From assembly GCF_003086295.3 (NCBI RefSeq), contig NC_092051.1, positions 79,616,445 to 79,680,444 on the forward strand: a DNA stretch of 64,000 bases, in the 5' to 3' direction. Position 1 is the first letter of the stretch. Each line of letters opens with the position of its first letter. This DNA is from Arachis hypogaea. Lineage: Eukaryota; Streptophyta; Magnoliopsida; Fabales; Fabaceae. This document shows positions 1 to 10,714 of the stretch, one piece after another. Below the pieces are notes generated by a model. It did no database searches, was not told the origin of the DNA, and worked only from the letters and a program-made list of their open reading frames with translations. A program made the position numbers and the translations under genes.

Positions 1-1842
1 TGCCCTTTATCGACTTCTCGGACTAAGGCCGAGGCTATTGCTCGATTTCCCACTGACAGGTATAGCATGAGTTCTTCCCCTTGGATAGGTCAGGTAAGAA
101 TGGGTAGTTGCCCCAAGAATGCCTTGAAGCCTTGGTAGGCCTTTTCGGATTCTAGGGTCCACTCGAACTGTTTTCCTTTTCTCAAGATTAAATAGAAGGG
201 GAGTGACTTTAGGGCCGATCCAGCTAAGAACTTGGATAGGGCTGTTAACCTTCCGTTTAGATGCTAGACCTCTTTGATGTAGGTCGGGCTTTTCATGTTG
301 AGTATAGCCCGTCACTTGTCCGGATTTGCTTCTACTGGGAATGTACATTTTGTGGGATTTAGTCTCATCTTATGCTTCTTTATGGTGGAAAATACCTCAG
401 AGAGGTCAGATACTAGCATCTCATCTTCTTGAGTTTTAACGAGCATGTCGTCCACATAAACTTCCATTAATTTTCCTTTGTGGATGGAGAATACTTTATT
501 CATCAATCATTGATATGTAGCACCCGCGTTCTTTAATCCGAAAGGCATTACCACGTAGCAGTAGTTTGCCCTCAGGGTTATGAACGGGGTCTTTTCTTAA
601 TCGGGTATGTACATTAGGATTTGGTTGTATCCTTAGTAGGCATCCATGAAGGAGAGATATTTATAGCCTGATGCTGCATCGTCTAAAGCATCGATGCTTG
701 GTAGTGGGTAGGGATCTTTGAGGCAGGCTTTGTTAAGATCAGTGTAGTCCACACACATCCTCTATTTCCCATTTGGCTTTTTCACCAATACGACGTTGGC
801 TAGCTAGAGTGTATATTTTACCTCCCTTATGAATCCTGCCTCCAGCAAGGCCTGCACTTGTTCCTCCACGACCTGTGTCTGCTCAGGTCTGAGCTTTCTG
901 CGCTTCTACTAAACAGGTCGGGAGCCAGGGTATACAGCAAGCTAGTGGCATATTAGGTCGGGGTCTATGCCGGGCATGTCAGAGGCTTTCCCGGAAAAGA
1001 GGTCGAAGTTTTTCCTTAGTAAGTCGACGAGTTGATTTTTTTTACTCTCTAAGTTCGCTCCTATGCTCGTTGTCTTGTCGGGAGCGTTTCCGATTTGGAC
1101 CTCCTCGGTTTTGCCTTTAGATCCGGGGGGGGGGGGAGGGGTAGCTCATCGTGGACTCGCGTTCCTCCTAACTCGATGGTGTTGACTTCCTTTCCTCCTG
1201 AATTGGTTTTCAGTCTAAGGCTCTTATTATAGCATTGTCTTGCGAGCTTTTGGTCCCTCTTTACAGTGGCGATTCCCTGATTTGTGGGGAACTTCATGCA
1301 GAGCTGAGGAGTAGAGATTACGGCAGCCAGCTTGTTCAGGGTTGTTCATCCTATTAGGGCGTTATAGGCTGAATTCACGTCGACTACGATGTAATCGATG
1401 CTTAAGGTCCTTGACCGTGTACACTTTCCGAAGGTAGTGTATAACGAGATGTATCCTAAGGGTCAGATTGGGGTATCCCCAAGTCCGAATAAGCTGTTAG
1501 GATATGCGTTTAAGTCCTTTACTTCTAGTCCGGCCTTGTCAAGGGCAGACTTGAATAGGATGTCGGCTGACGTTCCATAATCTATCAAGGTGCAATGGAG
1601 GTTTGCATTGGCCATGATTATGGTTATCACCATAGGGTTGTTATGTTCGGGCAACAGGCCCTGCGCGTCCTCCTTCGTAAAAGAGGTGGTGGGCAGGTCG
1701 GTTGACTGGCTACTTTCTCCGACCTGATATACCTCCTTGAGATGTCTCTTTCGTGAGGACTTTGTCACTCTTCCCCTTGCAAATCCTCTATTGATCATAT
1801 GGATGTGACATTCTATGGTGTGAGGAGGGCATTGTGGTCGTC
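1..1842 (-). pseudogene. Tat-lineage pol relic (PR, RT, start of RNase H), copy A
   Basis: Read on the minus strand, this is the protease and reverse transcriptase of a Ty3/gypsy element. The protease part (about 1463-1842) has the active-site-like string IDYGTSADILF. The RT (about 310-860) shows CVDYTDLNKA, PYPLPSIDALD, VMPFGLKNAGATYQ and the catalytic YVDDML. RNase H begins near position 1 and runs off the window edge. The frame is broken by several stops (for example directly after GATYQ) and by a G homopolymer near 1125-1136 that differs in length from copy B. Element 1 interrupts it at 1842. Coding capacity is lost. Tat assignment rests on the linked archaeal-type RNase H in copy B. Confidence 0.85.
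1838..1842. other. Target-site duplication of element 1, left copy (A)
   Basis: TCGTC directly precedes the LTR end TGGTGCACG. The same five bases flank the far end of element 1 at 56830-56834. Confidence 0.8.
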
Positions 1843-3150
1843 TGGTGCACGAAATTGTGATCATCAACAATGGCACCAAAGACTTGGAGCTCTCAAACGT
1901 GAATCACACTTTGTCACAATTCCACACAACTAACCAGCAAATGCACTGGGTCGTCCAAGTAATACCTTACGTGAGTAAGGGTCGATCCCATGGAGACTGT
2001 CGGCTTGAAGCAAGCTATGGTCATCTTGTAAATCTCAGTCAGGCGGATTCAAATGGTTATGGAGGATTGATAATTAAAGATGAATAAAACATAAAATAAA
2101 GATAGAGATACTTATGTAATTCATTGGTAGGAATTTCAGATAAGCGTATGAAGATGCTTTGTTCCTCCTGAACCTCTGCATTCCTATTGCCTTCTTCCAA
2201 TCATTCATACTCCTTTCCATGGCAAGCTTTATGTTGGGCATCACCGTTGTCAAAGGCTACTTCCCGTCCTGTCGGTGAAAATGTTCTATGCACGCTGTCA
2301 CCGCACGGCTAATCATCTGTCGGTTCTCGATCATGTTGGAATAGGATCCATTGATCCTTTTGCGTCTGTCACACGCCCAACACTCGCGAGTTTGAAGCTC
2401 GTCACAGTCATCCCTTCCCAGATCCTACTCAGAATACCACAGACAAGGTTTAGACGTTCCGGATCTCAGGAATGGCCGCCAATAATTCTAGCCTATACCA
2501 CGAAGGTTCTAATCTTAGATTAGAAACCCAAGAGATACATATTCAAGCTTGTTTGCTTGTAGAACGGAAGTGGTTGTCAGGCACGCGTTCATAGGTGCGA
2601 ATGGTGATGAGTGTCACATAATCATCACATTCATCATGTTCTTGTGTGCGAATGAATATCTTAGAGAAGAAGTAGGCGTGAATTGAATAGAAAAACCGTA
2701 GTACTTTGCATTAATTTATGAAGAACAGCAGAGCTCCACACCTTAATCTATGGTGTGTGGAAACTCCACCGTTGAAAATACAAAAGTGATAATGGTGGTT
2801 ATTGGCTTCGGCCCCAGAGAGGGAATCCGAAGAACCAAGATTAAAAATACAATAGTAAAAGGTCCTATTTATAGAGAACTAGTAGCCTAGGGTTTACAGA
2901 AATAAGTAATTAACGCAGAAATCTTCTTCCGGGCCCACTTGGTGTGTGCTTGGGCTGAGCATTGAAGCTTTCACATGTAGTGACTTTTTTTGGAGTTAAA
3001 CGCCGGCTTTTGTGCCAGTTTGGGCATTTAACTCCAGCTTTTGTGCCAGTTCTGGCGTTTTGACGCCAGAATTCTTAAGTTGACTTGGAACGCCAGTTTG
3101 GGCCATCAAATCTTGGGAAAAGTATGGACTATTATGTATTGCTAGAAAGC
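1843..3150 (-). repeat. Element 1 3' LTR fragment, copy A
   Basis: It begins with TGGTGCACGAAATTG (the LTR end in sense orientation is ...TGCACCA) and is homologous to 28219-29526 and 52849-53988. It breaks at 3150 where element 2 inserted. A TATA-like TATAAATAGGACC lies on the minus strand at about 2861-2873. GGCGTT/AACGCC-type palindromic motifs occur at about 2992-3076, just upstream of it in sense direction. Open frames here are non-coding shadows. Confidence 0.9.
3146..3150. other. Target-site duplication of element 2, left side (copy A)
   Basis: AAAGC lies directly before the LTR end TGGTACGCGG. The partner of copy A is lost, but copy B has AAAGC on both sides (29522-29526 and 39260-39264). 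Confidence 0.85.
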
Positions 3151-4821
3151 TGGTACGCGGAATCGTGATTACACTTTAATTATGTAAAATTCATTGCTCT
3201 TTCTTTCTCTGGACATGGCGCCAAAAACATGATGCCAAGACCATGGTTCACAACTCCGTGTAACTAACCAGCAAGTGCACTGGGTCGTCCAAGTAATACC
3301 TTACGTGAGTAAGGGTCGAATCCCACGGAGATTGTTGGTATGAAGCAAGCTATGGTCACCTTGCAAATCTTAGTTAGGCATTTACATAATTGATAATGGT
3401 GTTTTCGAATATTAATTAATAGAATAGGGATAGAAATACTTATGTAATTCATTGGTGAGAATTTCAGATAAGCGAATAGAGATGCTTTCGTTCCTCTGAA
3501 CCTCTGCTTTCCTGCTATCTTCATCCAATCAGTCTTACTCCTTTCCATGGCTGGCTTTATGCAAGGGCATCACCGTTGTCAGTGGCTACATCTCATGCTC
3601 TCAGTGAAAAATATGCTCACATGCTCTGTCACAGCACGGCTAATCATCTGTCGGTTCTCGATCATGCTGGAATAGGATTCACCCTCCTTTTGTGTTTGTC
3701 ACTAACGCCCAGCACTCGCGAGTTTGAAGCTCGTCACAGTCATTCAATCATTGAATCCTACTCGGAATACCACAGACAAGGTTTAGACTTTCCGGATTCT
3801 CTTGAATGCCGCCATCATTCTAGCTTACACCACGAAGATTCCGATTAAGAGATCTAAGAGATACTCATTCAATTCGAATGTAGAACGGAAGTGGTTGTCA
3901 GGCACGCGTTCATAGGGAATGATGATGATTGTCACGTTCATCACATTCAGGTTGAAGTGCGAATGAATATCTTAGAAGCGAAATAAGAAGAATTGAATAG
4001 GAAACAGTAGTACTTTGCATTAATCTTTGAGGAACAGCAGAGCTCCACACCTTAATCTATGGAGTGTAGAAACTCTACCGTTAAAAATACATAAGTGATA
4101 TGTCCAGGCATGGCCGAATGGCCAGCCCCTCTGATCTAAGAACCAGGCATCCAAAGATGATCAAAAGATTCAAAGATGGTTCCCAAGATGACTAATACAA
4201 TAGTAAAAGGTCCTATTTATAATAAACTAGCTACTAGGGTTTACATGAGTAAGTAATTGATGCATAAATCCACTTTCGGGGCCCACTTGGTGTGTGTTTG
4301 GGCTGAGCTTGAGTGTTGCACGTGTAGAGGTCTTTCTTGGAGTTGAACGCCAGCTTTTGTGCCAGTTTGGGCGTTCAACTCTGGTTTTGGCTCCTTTTCT
4401 GGCGCTGGACGCCAGATTTGGGCAGAAAGCTGGCGTTGAACGCCAGTTTACGTCGTCTATTCTTGGCCAAAGTATGGGCTATTATATATTGCTGGAAAGC
4501 CCTGGATGTCTACTTTCCAACGCAATTGGAAGCGCGCCATTTCGAGTTTTGTAGCTCCAGAAAATTTACTTTGAGTGCAGTGAGGTCAGAATCCAACAGC
4601 ATCAGCAGTCCTTCTTCAACCTCTGAATTTGATTTTTGCTCAAGTCCCTCAATTTCAGCCAGAAAATACCTGAAATCACATAAAAACACACAAACTCATA
4701 GTAAAGTCCAGAAATGTGAATTTAACATAAAAACTCATGAAAACATCCCTAAAAGTAACTAGATCCTACTAAAAACATACTAAAAACAATGTTAAAAAGC
4801 GTATAAATTATCCGCTCATCA
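3151..4821 (-). repeat. Element 2 3' LTR, copy A (1671 bp)
   Basis: It starts TGGTACGCGG and ends CCGCTCATCA, so in sense it runs TGATGAGCGG...CCGCGTACCA. By coordinates it has the same length as the two LTRs of copy B (29527-31197 and 37589-39259). A sense TATA box TTATAAATAGGA lies at 4211-4222. Its palindromic GGCGTTNAACGCC-like cluster (about 4336-4450) lies some 115 bp upstream of that TATA box. Confidence 0.93.
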
Positions 4822-5968
4822 CAACACCAAACTTAAATTGTTGCTTGTCCCCAAGCAACTGAAAATCAAATAGGATAAAAAGAAGAGAATATACTACAAA
4901 TTCCAAACTATCAATGAAACAGAGCTTCAATCAAATGAGCGGGACTTATAGCTTTTTGCCTCTTGAATAGTTTTGGCATCTCATTTTGTCCATTGAGGTT
5001 CAGAATGATTGGCATCTATAGGAACTTCAGATTTTGAATAGTGTTATTGACTCTCCTAGTTCAGTATGATGATTCTTGAACACAGCTTCTTTATGAGTCT
5101 TGGCCGTGGCCCTAAGCACTTTGTTTTCTAGTATTACCACCGGATACATAAATGCCATAGACACATAATTGGGTGAACCTTTTCAGATTGTGACTCAGCT
5201 TTGCTAAAGTCCCCAATTAGAGGTGTACAGGGTTCTTAAGCACACTCTTTTTTTTGCTTTGGACCTTGACTTTAACCGCTCAGTCTCAAGTTTTCACTTG
5301 ACACCTACACGCCACAAGCACATGGTTAGGGACAGCTTGGTTTAGCCGCTTAGACCAGGATTTTATTCCTTTAGGCCCTCCTATCCACTGATGCTCAAAG
5401 CCTTGGGATCCTTTTTATTTGCCCTTGCCTTTTGGTTTTAAGGGTTATTGGCTTTTTGCTCTTGCCTCTTGGTTTTAAGAGCTTTTGGCTTTTTCTGCTT
5501 GCTTTTTCTTTCTATTCTCTCTTTTCTTTTTTTCTTTTTTTTTTTCTGCAAGCTTTGTTCTTTGCTGCTTTTTCTTGCTTCAAGAATCATTTTTATGATT
5601 TTTTAGATTATCAAATAACATGTCTCCTTGTCATCATTCTTTCAAGAGCCAACATATTTAACATTCTTAAACAACAACTTCAAAAGACATATGCACTGTT
5701 CAAGCATACATTTAGAAAACAAGAAGCATTGTCACCACATCAATATAATTAAGCTAAGTTCAAGGATAAATTTGAAACTCATGTACTTCTTGTTCTTTTG
5801 AATTAAAACATTTTTCATTTAAGAGAGGTGATGGATTCATAGGACATTCATAACTTTAAGACATAGTCACTAACTACTAATGATCATGTAATGAAGACAC
5901 AAACATAGATAAGCACATAACATAGAAAATGAAAAACAGAAGAAATAAGAACAAGGAATGAATCCACC

Positions 5969-6281
5969 TTAGTGATGGTGGCGTTTCCTTCTTGAGGAAC
6001 CAATGATGTCCTTGAGCTCTTCTATGTCTCTTCCTTGTCTTTGTTGCTCCTCCCTCATTGCATTTTGATCTTCTCTAATTTCATGAAGGATGATGGAGTG
6101 CTCTTGATGTTCCACCCTTAGTTGCTTCCAATAATTGTGTGGAAGAAAATGTCTCCCCTGAGGTATATCAGGGATCTCTTGATTTGCAGTCAAATATTCT
6201 ACCATTGAGCTATAGACCCTTGATGGAAGCTTTTGTCTTCCCTTTCCTCTTTCTAGAGGTTTCTCTGGCCTTAGGTGCCAT
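5969..6281 (-). pseudogene. Env-like ORF remnant of element 2, copy A
   Basis: The start (ATG at 6281, MAPKARETSRKRKG) and the C-terminal end (HQEHSIILHEIREDQ, then QQRQGRDIEELKD, stop at 5969-5971) match the ends of the longer env-like ORF in element 1 (44629-45773). The roughly 230 residues between them are gone, replaced by a 49-nt tRNA-Cys-like sequence (6171-6219). That insert brings an in-frame stop after about 23 residues, and the downstream part is in another frame. Proteins of this type are often annotated 'putative plant transposon protein' and lie 3' of pol in Athila-type elements. The function is unknown. Confidence 0.75.
6171..6219 (-). pseudogene. tRNA-Cys(GCA) 5' fragment captured in element 2 (copy A)
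   Basis: The minus strand begins GGGTCTATAGCTCAATGG and continues through TTTGACTGCAAATCAAG. This matches my recollection of plant nuclear tRNA-Cys from base 1 to about base 49 with roughly seven differences, mostly C-to-T or G-to-A. The anticodon arm is intact: five pairs around the seven-base loop CTGCAAA with anticodon GCA. The A box is recognisable. The T arm and 3' acceptor strand are missing; env-like sequence follows. It cannot make a tRNA. Confidence 0.8.
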
Positions 6282-6659
6282 CAATGGTTATGGAAAAAAC
6301 AAAAAAAGCTATGCTTTTACCACACCAAACTTAGAATGTTGCTCGCCCTCGAGCAAAAGAAGAAAGAATAGAAGAAGAAAAAGAAGATATGGAGGAGATG
6401 GATGGGTGTGTGTATTCGGCCATATGGGTGGGATTGGGTGGGAGGGAGATGTTGAATTTTGAAGGTAGTGGGTGTATGGATGTGAGTGGTAAGTGGAAAA
6501 CAGAAGGGATGATCATGAATGAAAAGAGAGATGATGAGGTAGGTGGGGATCCTGTGGGGTTCACAGATCCTGAGATGATCCTGTGGGGTCCAAAGATCCT
6601 GAGGTGTCAAGGCATTTACATCCCTGCACCAATTTAGGCATGTAAAATGCCCTTGCACA

Positions 6660-6836
6660 CAACTCTGGGCGTTCAGTGCCAGGTTTGTGCCCATTTTGGG
6701 CGTTCAACGCCCATTTACTGCCTTTTCTGGCATTGAACGCCAGAACCATGCTTGTTCTGGGCGTTCAGTGCCAGGATGCTGCCCATTTTGGGCGTTCAGC
6801 GCCAGAACCATGCTCTCTTCTGGCGTTGAACGCCAG
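6660..6836 (-). promoter_or_regulatory. GGCGTT/AACGCC palindrome cluster upstream of env-like ORF (A)
   Basis: At least six short motifs of the type GGCGTTNAACGCC or its half sites (TTGGGCGTTCAACGCCCA, TGGCGTTGAACGCCAG) lie between gag-PR and the env-like start. The same vocabulary occurs in the LTR at about 4336-4450. Unlike element 1, this copy lacks the TATA segment nearer the ATG. Confidence 0.7.
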
Positions 6837-7041
6837 GCAGATGCTCCTCCAGGGTGTGATTTTTCTTCTGCTGCTTTTGATTCCGTCTTCAATTTTTCTC
6901 TTTATTTTGTGACTCCACATGATCATGAACCTATAAAGACATATAACTAAGAAAAATATAGTTAGATAAATAAAATTTGGGTTACCTCCCAACAAGCGCT
7001 TCTTTAATGTCAATAGCTTGACAGTGGGCTCTCATGGAGCC

Positions 7042-9435
7042 TCACAAATGTTCAGAGCATTGTTGAGACTCTCCAACACCAAACTTAGAGTTTGGATATG
7101 GGAGTTCAACACCAAACTTAGAGTTTGGTTGTGGCCTCCCAACACCAAACTTAGAGTTTGGATATGGGAGTTCAACACCAAACTTAGAGTTTGGTTGTGG
7201 CCTCCCAACACCAAACTTAGAGTTTGACTGTGGGGGCTTTGGTTGACTCTGCTTTGAGAGAAGCTTTTCATGCTTCCTCTCCATGGTTGCAGAGGGAGAT
7301 CCTTGAGTTTTAAACATAAGGGAGTCCTCATTCCATTGAAGGACTAGTTCACCTCTGTCAACATCAATCACAGCTCTTGCTGTGGCCAGGAAAGGTCTTC
7401 CTAGGATGATGGATTCATCCTCTTCCTTTTTAGTATCCAGGATTATGAAATCAGCAGGGATGTAAAGGCCTTCAACCTTTACTAATACGTCCTTTACTTG
7501 TCCATATGCCTGTTTTCTTGAATTGTCTGCCATCTCTAATGAGATTTTAGCAGCTTGCACCCCATAGATTCCCAGTTTCTCTATTACAAAGAGGGGCATG
7601 AGGTTTATCCCTGAACCAAGGTCACACAGAGCCTTAAAGATCATGGTGCCTATAGTACAAGGTATTATGAACTTTCCAGGATCCTGTCTCTTCTGAGGCA
7701 ATGTCAGTTGATCCAAAAAACTTAGTTCATTGATGAACAAGGAAGGTTCAACTTCCCAAGCATCAATGCCAAATAATTTGGCATTCAGCTTCATGATTGC
7801 ACCAAGAAACTTGGCAGTTTGCTCTTCAGTAACATCCTCATTCTCTTCAGAAGAGGAATACACATCAGAGCTCATGAATGGCATAAGGAGGTTCAATGGA
7901 ATCTCTATGGTCTCTAGATGAGCTTCAGAGTCCTTTAGTTCCTCAGAGGGAAGCTCCTTATTGATCACTGGACGTCCCAGGAGGTCTTCCTCCTTGGGAT
8001 TCACGTCCTCCACTCCCCTTGTAGGTTCGGCCATGGTGCTTATGTCAATGGCCTTGCACTCTCCTTTTGGGTTTTCTTCTGTATTGCTTGGGAGAGTACT
8101 GGGAGGGATTTCAATGATCCTTTTACTCAGCTGACCCATTTGTGCTTCTAGATTTCTAATGGAAGATCTTGTTTCATTCATGAAACTTACAGTGGCCTTA
8201 GATAGATCAGAGACTAAGTTTGTTAAATTAGAAGTATTTTGTTCAGAGTTCTCTGTCTGTTGCTGAGTGGATGATGGATAAGGTTTATTATTGTTAAACC
8301 TGTTTCTTCCACCATTATTAAAGCCTTGTTGAGGCTTTTGATCCTTCCATGAGAAATTTGGATGATTTCTCCATGATGAGTTATAGGTGTTTCCATAAGG
8401 TTCACCTAAGTAATTCACCTTTGCTATTGCAGGGATCTCAGGATCATAAGCTTCTTCTTCATAAGAAGCCTCTTGAGTACTGTTGGATGCAGCTTGCATT
8501 CCATGCAGACTCTGAGAGATCATATTGACTTGCTGAGTCAATATTTTATTCTGAGCCAATATGGCATTCAGAGTATCAACTTCAAGAACTCCCTTCTTCA
8601 TAGGCGTCCCATTACTCACAGGATTTCTTTCGGAAGTGTACATGAACTGGTTATTAGCAACCATGTCAATGAGTTCTTGAGCTTCTGCAGGCATTTTCTT
8701 TAGGTGAATGGATCCACCTGCAGAAGTGTCCAGTGACATCTTTGATAGCTCAGATAAACCATCATAGAATATATCCAGGATGGTCCATTCTAAAAGCATG
8801 TCAGAAGGACACTTTTTGGTCAACTGTTTGTATCTTTCCCAAGCTTCATAGAGGGATTCACCTTCTTTCTATCTGAAGGTTTGAACATCCACTCTAAGCT
8901 TGCTCAGCTTTTGAGGAGGAAAGAACTTGGCTAGGAAAGCTTTGACCAGCTTATCCCAAGAGTTCAGGCTATCCTTAGGTTGAGAGTCCAACCATACTCT
9001 AGCTCTGTCTCTTACAGCAAAAGGGAAAAGCATGAGCCTGTAGACTTCAGGATCTACTCCATTAGTCTTAACAGTATCACATATCTGCAGGAATTCAGTT
9101 AAGAACTGAAAAGGATCTTCAGAAGGAAGTCCATGAAACTTGCAGTTCTGCTACATCAGAGAAACTAATTGAGGTTTCAGCTCAAAATTGTTTGCTCCAA
9201 TGGCAGGAATGGAGATGCTTCTTCCATGTAAATTGGAATTAGGTGCAGTAAAGTCACCAAGCATTCTCCTTGCATTATTATTATTTTCAACTGCCATCTT
9301 CTTTTCCTGTTTGATAATTTCTGACAGGTGCTTGCTGGTTTGTTGTAATTCAGCTTCTCTTAGTTTTCTCTTCAGAGTCCTTTCAGGATCTGGATCTGCT
9401 TCAACAAGAATATTCTTGTCCTTGCTCCTGCTCAT
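7042..9435 (-). pseudogene. gag-protease of element 2, copy A
   Basis: It starts at the ATG at 9435 (MSRSKDKNILVEADPDPE). The N-terminal part is basic and coiled. The capsid core contains FPFAVRDRARVWLDSQP and FLAKFFPPQKLSKLR, typical of the retrotransposon gag family. An Asn/Gln-rich stretch follows (RNHPNFSWKDQKPQQGFNN). The aspartic protease has CDLGSGINLMP and SIILGRPFLATA. The C terminus is a tandem NSKFGV repeat (about 7076-7225). A stop just 5' of the capsid (about 9148-9150) is shared with copy B; a second one at 8870-8872 (Gln to stop) is specific to copy A. No clear zinc knuckle is visible. In the element it would encode the particle protein and its protease. Confidence 0.85.
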
Positions 9436-9767
9436 ATGACAAAGAAGAGGGCACAGAAAAATAATAATAATAGAGATCCCTTTCTTTTTTTGAATAGAGG
9501 GAGAGATGTTAGTAGATGAATAAACAAATAGAAGGAGATGAGAGAGAAGAAAATTTTCAAAAATAATTTTTGAAAAATGTTAGTAATTTTCGAATTTTTT
9601 TTAAATCAAAGATTAAAATAATTAGTTAATTAAAAAGAAATTTTGAAAAAGAGGGAAGATATTTTCGAAAATTAGAGAGAGAGAGTTAGTTAGGTGGTTT
9701 TGAAAAAGATAAGAAACAAACAAAAAGTTAGTTAGTTAGTTGAAACAAATTTTGAAAATCAATTTTG

Positions 9768-9876
9768 TTGAGGGCTTAACTGCAGTTGAAGATGGCTCTG
9801 CCACTAAAGCTCGTTTAGTTCCTCTTCTTGCTGTTGATTTGGGAGTAGCTTTCTCCTTGTCTTCTTTGGTGGCCAT
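9768..9876 (-). pseudogene. Truncated start of element C env-like ORF
   Basis: ATG at 9876 opens a basic N terminus (MATKEDKEKATPKSTARRGT, then KRALVAEPSS) that aligns with the corresponding ORF of element D near 62225-62320 (RRGTKRAPAAEPSSTSVKP). The frame is cut at about 9768, where sequence identical to the element 2 leader begins. The ORF is therefore interrupted by the duplication junction and not by a retrotransposon insertion: no LTR end or TSD is present there. Confidence 0.8.
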
Positions 9877-10714
9877 CCTAAAAGAAATAAAAGGGAAAGT
9901 ATGTTAAAATGTCACGGGATAGAGCAAGGAAGAGGGCGGGGGAAGGTGGTAATCAATGCACAGTAAAAGATGAATGATAGTAACACATGGTCATGACTAC
10001 ATGTGAAAAATCATAAACGGAAAATAGCAAGTGCATCTGATGGCAATTAAATGCAAGGTGTTTATTGGCATGCAGGCAAAGGCATGAGTAGCATAGATCA
10101 AGCATTCAATGTCCAAGTTAGATTACCAAGCCTTTCAAACTAATAACCTGTTTGTAATAACAGTTATATTTAAATAAGAAAATAAAAGAAGGGTTTTTGT
10201 GAAAAGCAAGAAAATAGGGCAGTATATTAAAAGAAATCCAAAAATAGTGCACAATGGCATACAGGCATTTTCACAAACACATAGCATGCATGATAAAAAG
10301 CTAATGAAAATAATAAATTGAACATGCAAGCAATCCTTAAAAATAAATATATAATTGCCAAACAAGTCCTTAACAATCCACAAGCGAATCATAAGGAATA
10401 ATAATGACCCTAATAAATTTCCAACACCAATTAAAAGAAAAAGAAAGAAAAAGAAAACATGGATAATGCAAGTAAAAAGAAAAAGAAAAGAAGAAGAAAA
10501 CATAAATTAAGAAGAAGAATAGAGAAGTAAGGAGAGAAGAAGAAAAGAAAAACCTTGTTAATGGTGGTGAGAGAGAAAGTAGAAAGTGAGAAAGAAGGAA
10601 GAAGAAGAAAGGGGAAGAAAATAATGAGGGAAAAGAAAAAGTAGGATTAGGGGAAGAGAAAGATAAGATATGTTGACAGATTAGGGTCAGATATGTTGAC
10701 AGATTAGGGTAAGC
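9877..10714. other. Non-coding stretch of element C between palindrome array and env-like ORF
   Basis: The stretch is purine-rich on the plus strand (GAAGAAG runs at 10430-10660). It contains a short direct repeat of AGATATGTTGACAGATTAGG at about 10667-10710. The part 10030-10180 is homologous to 62440-62580 of element D. I see no coding frame of interest. A TATATATTTA-like motif on the minus strand near 10345 is only a weak promoter candidate. Confidence 0.6.

Larger units (their letters stand above)
1..9767. repeat. Left copy (A) of a large direct duplication
   Basis: This segment matches 26383-36141 in the same orientation with only small indels: the offset drifts from 26382 to 26374. The first 600 bases differ at about 8 positions plus one indel. 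Both copies share the same insertion points: element 1 in the Tat pol at tcgtc, and element 2 in the element 1 LTR at aaagc. Independent insertion cannot explain this, so the whole nest was copied. Homology stops at about 9767, inside the 5' leader of element 2, where the sequence jumps into the env-like ORF of element C. Confidence 0.95.
4822..9767 (-). mobile_element. Element 2 internal region, copy A, truncated
   Basis: In sense order it holds part of the 5' leader (9436-9767), gag-PR (7042-9435), a GGCGTT palindrome cluster (6660-6836), an env-like remnant (5969-6281) and a 3' non-coding stretch (4822-5968) with a PPT-hairpin next to the LTR. No RT, RNase H or integrase is present: only about 760 bp separate the gag-PR stop from the env-like start, too little for a pol. 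The element is a non-autonomous, Athila-like Ty3/gypsy element. In 4860-5968 I see only T-rich tracts and no gene. Confidence 0.88.

Noticed and set aside
7..348. 113-codon minus-strand frame at the left edge, repeated at 26389-26730
   Set aside because: It is an out-of-frame reading of the RT/RNase H region; the true frame there shows recognisable polymerase residues broken by stops.
1398..1580. 60-codon plus-strand frame opposite the Tat protease
   Set aside because: Antisense shadow of the protease region, with no independent signals.
4110..4127. TGGCCGAATGGCCAG in the element 2 LTR as a tRNA A box
   Set aside because: It is a short palindrome without any anticodon arm or acceptor around it; chance similarity to the A box of Leu/Ser tRNAs.
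4294..4762. Plus-strand frames in the LTRs, repeated at 30670-31138 and 38732-39200
   Set aside because: They lie antisense to the LTR, cross its palindromes and resemble no protein; repetition comes from the LTR being repeated.
10135..10503. 122-codon hydrophobic frame looking like a membrane protein
   Set aside because: It is the reverse of an A/G-rich non-coding tract, giving artificial Phe/Leu runs; no relatives in the neighbouring element D.
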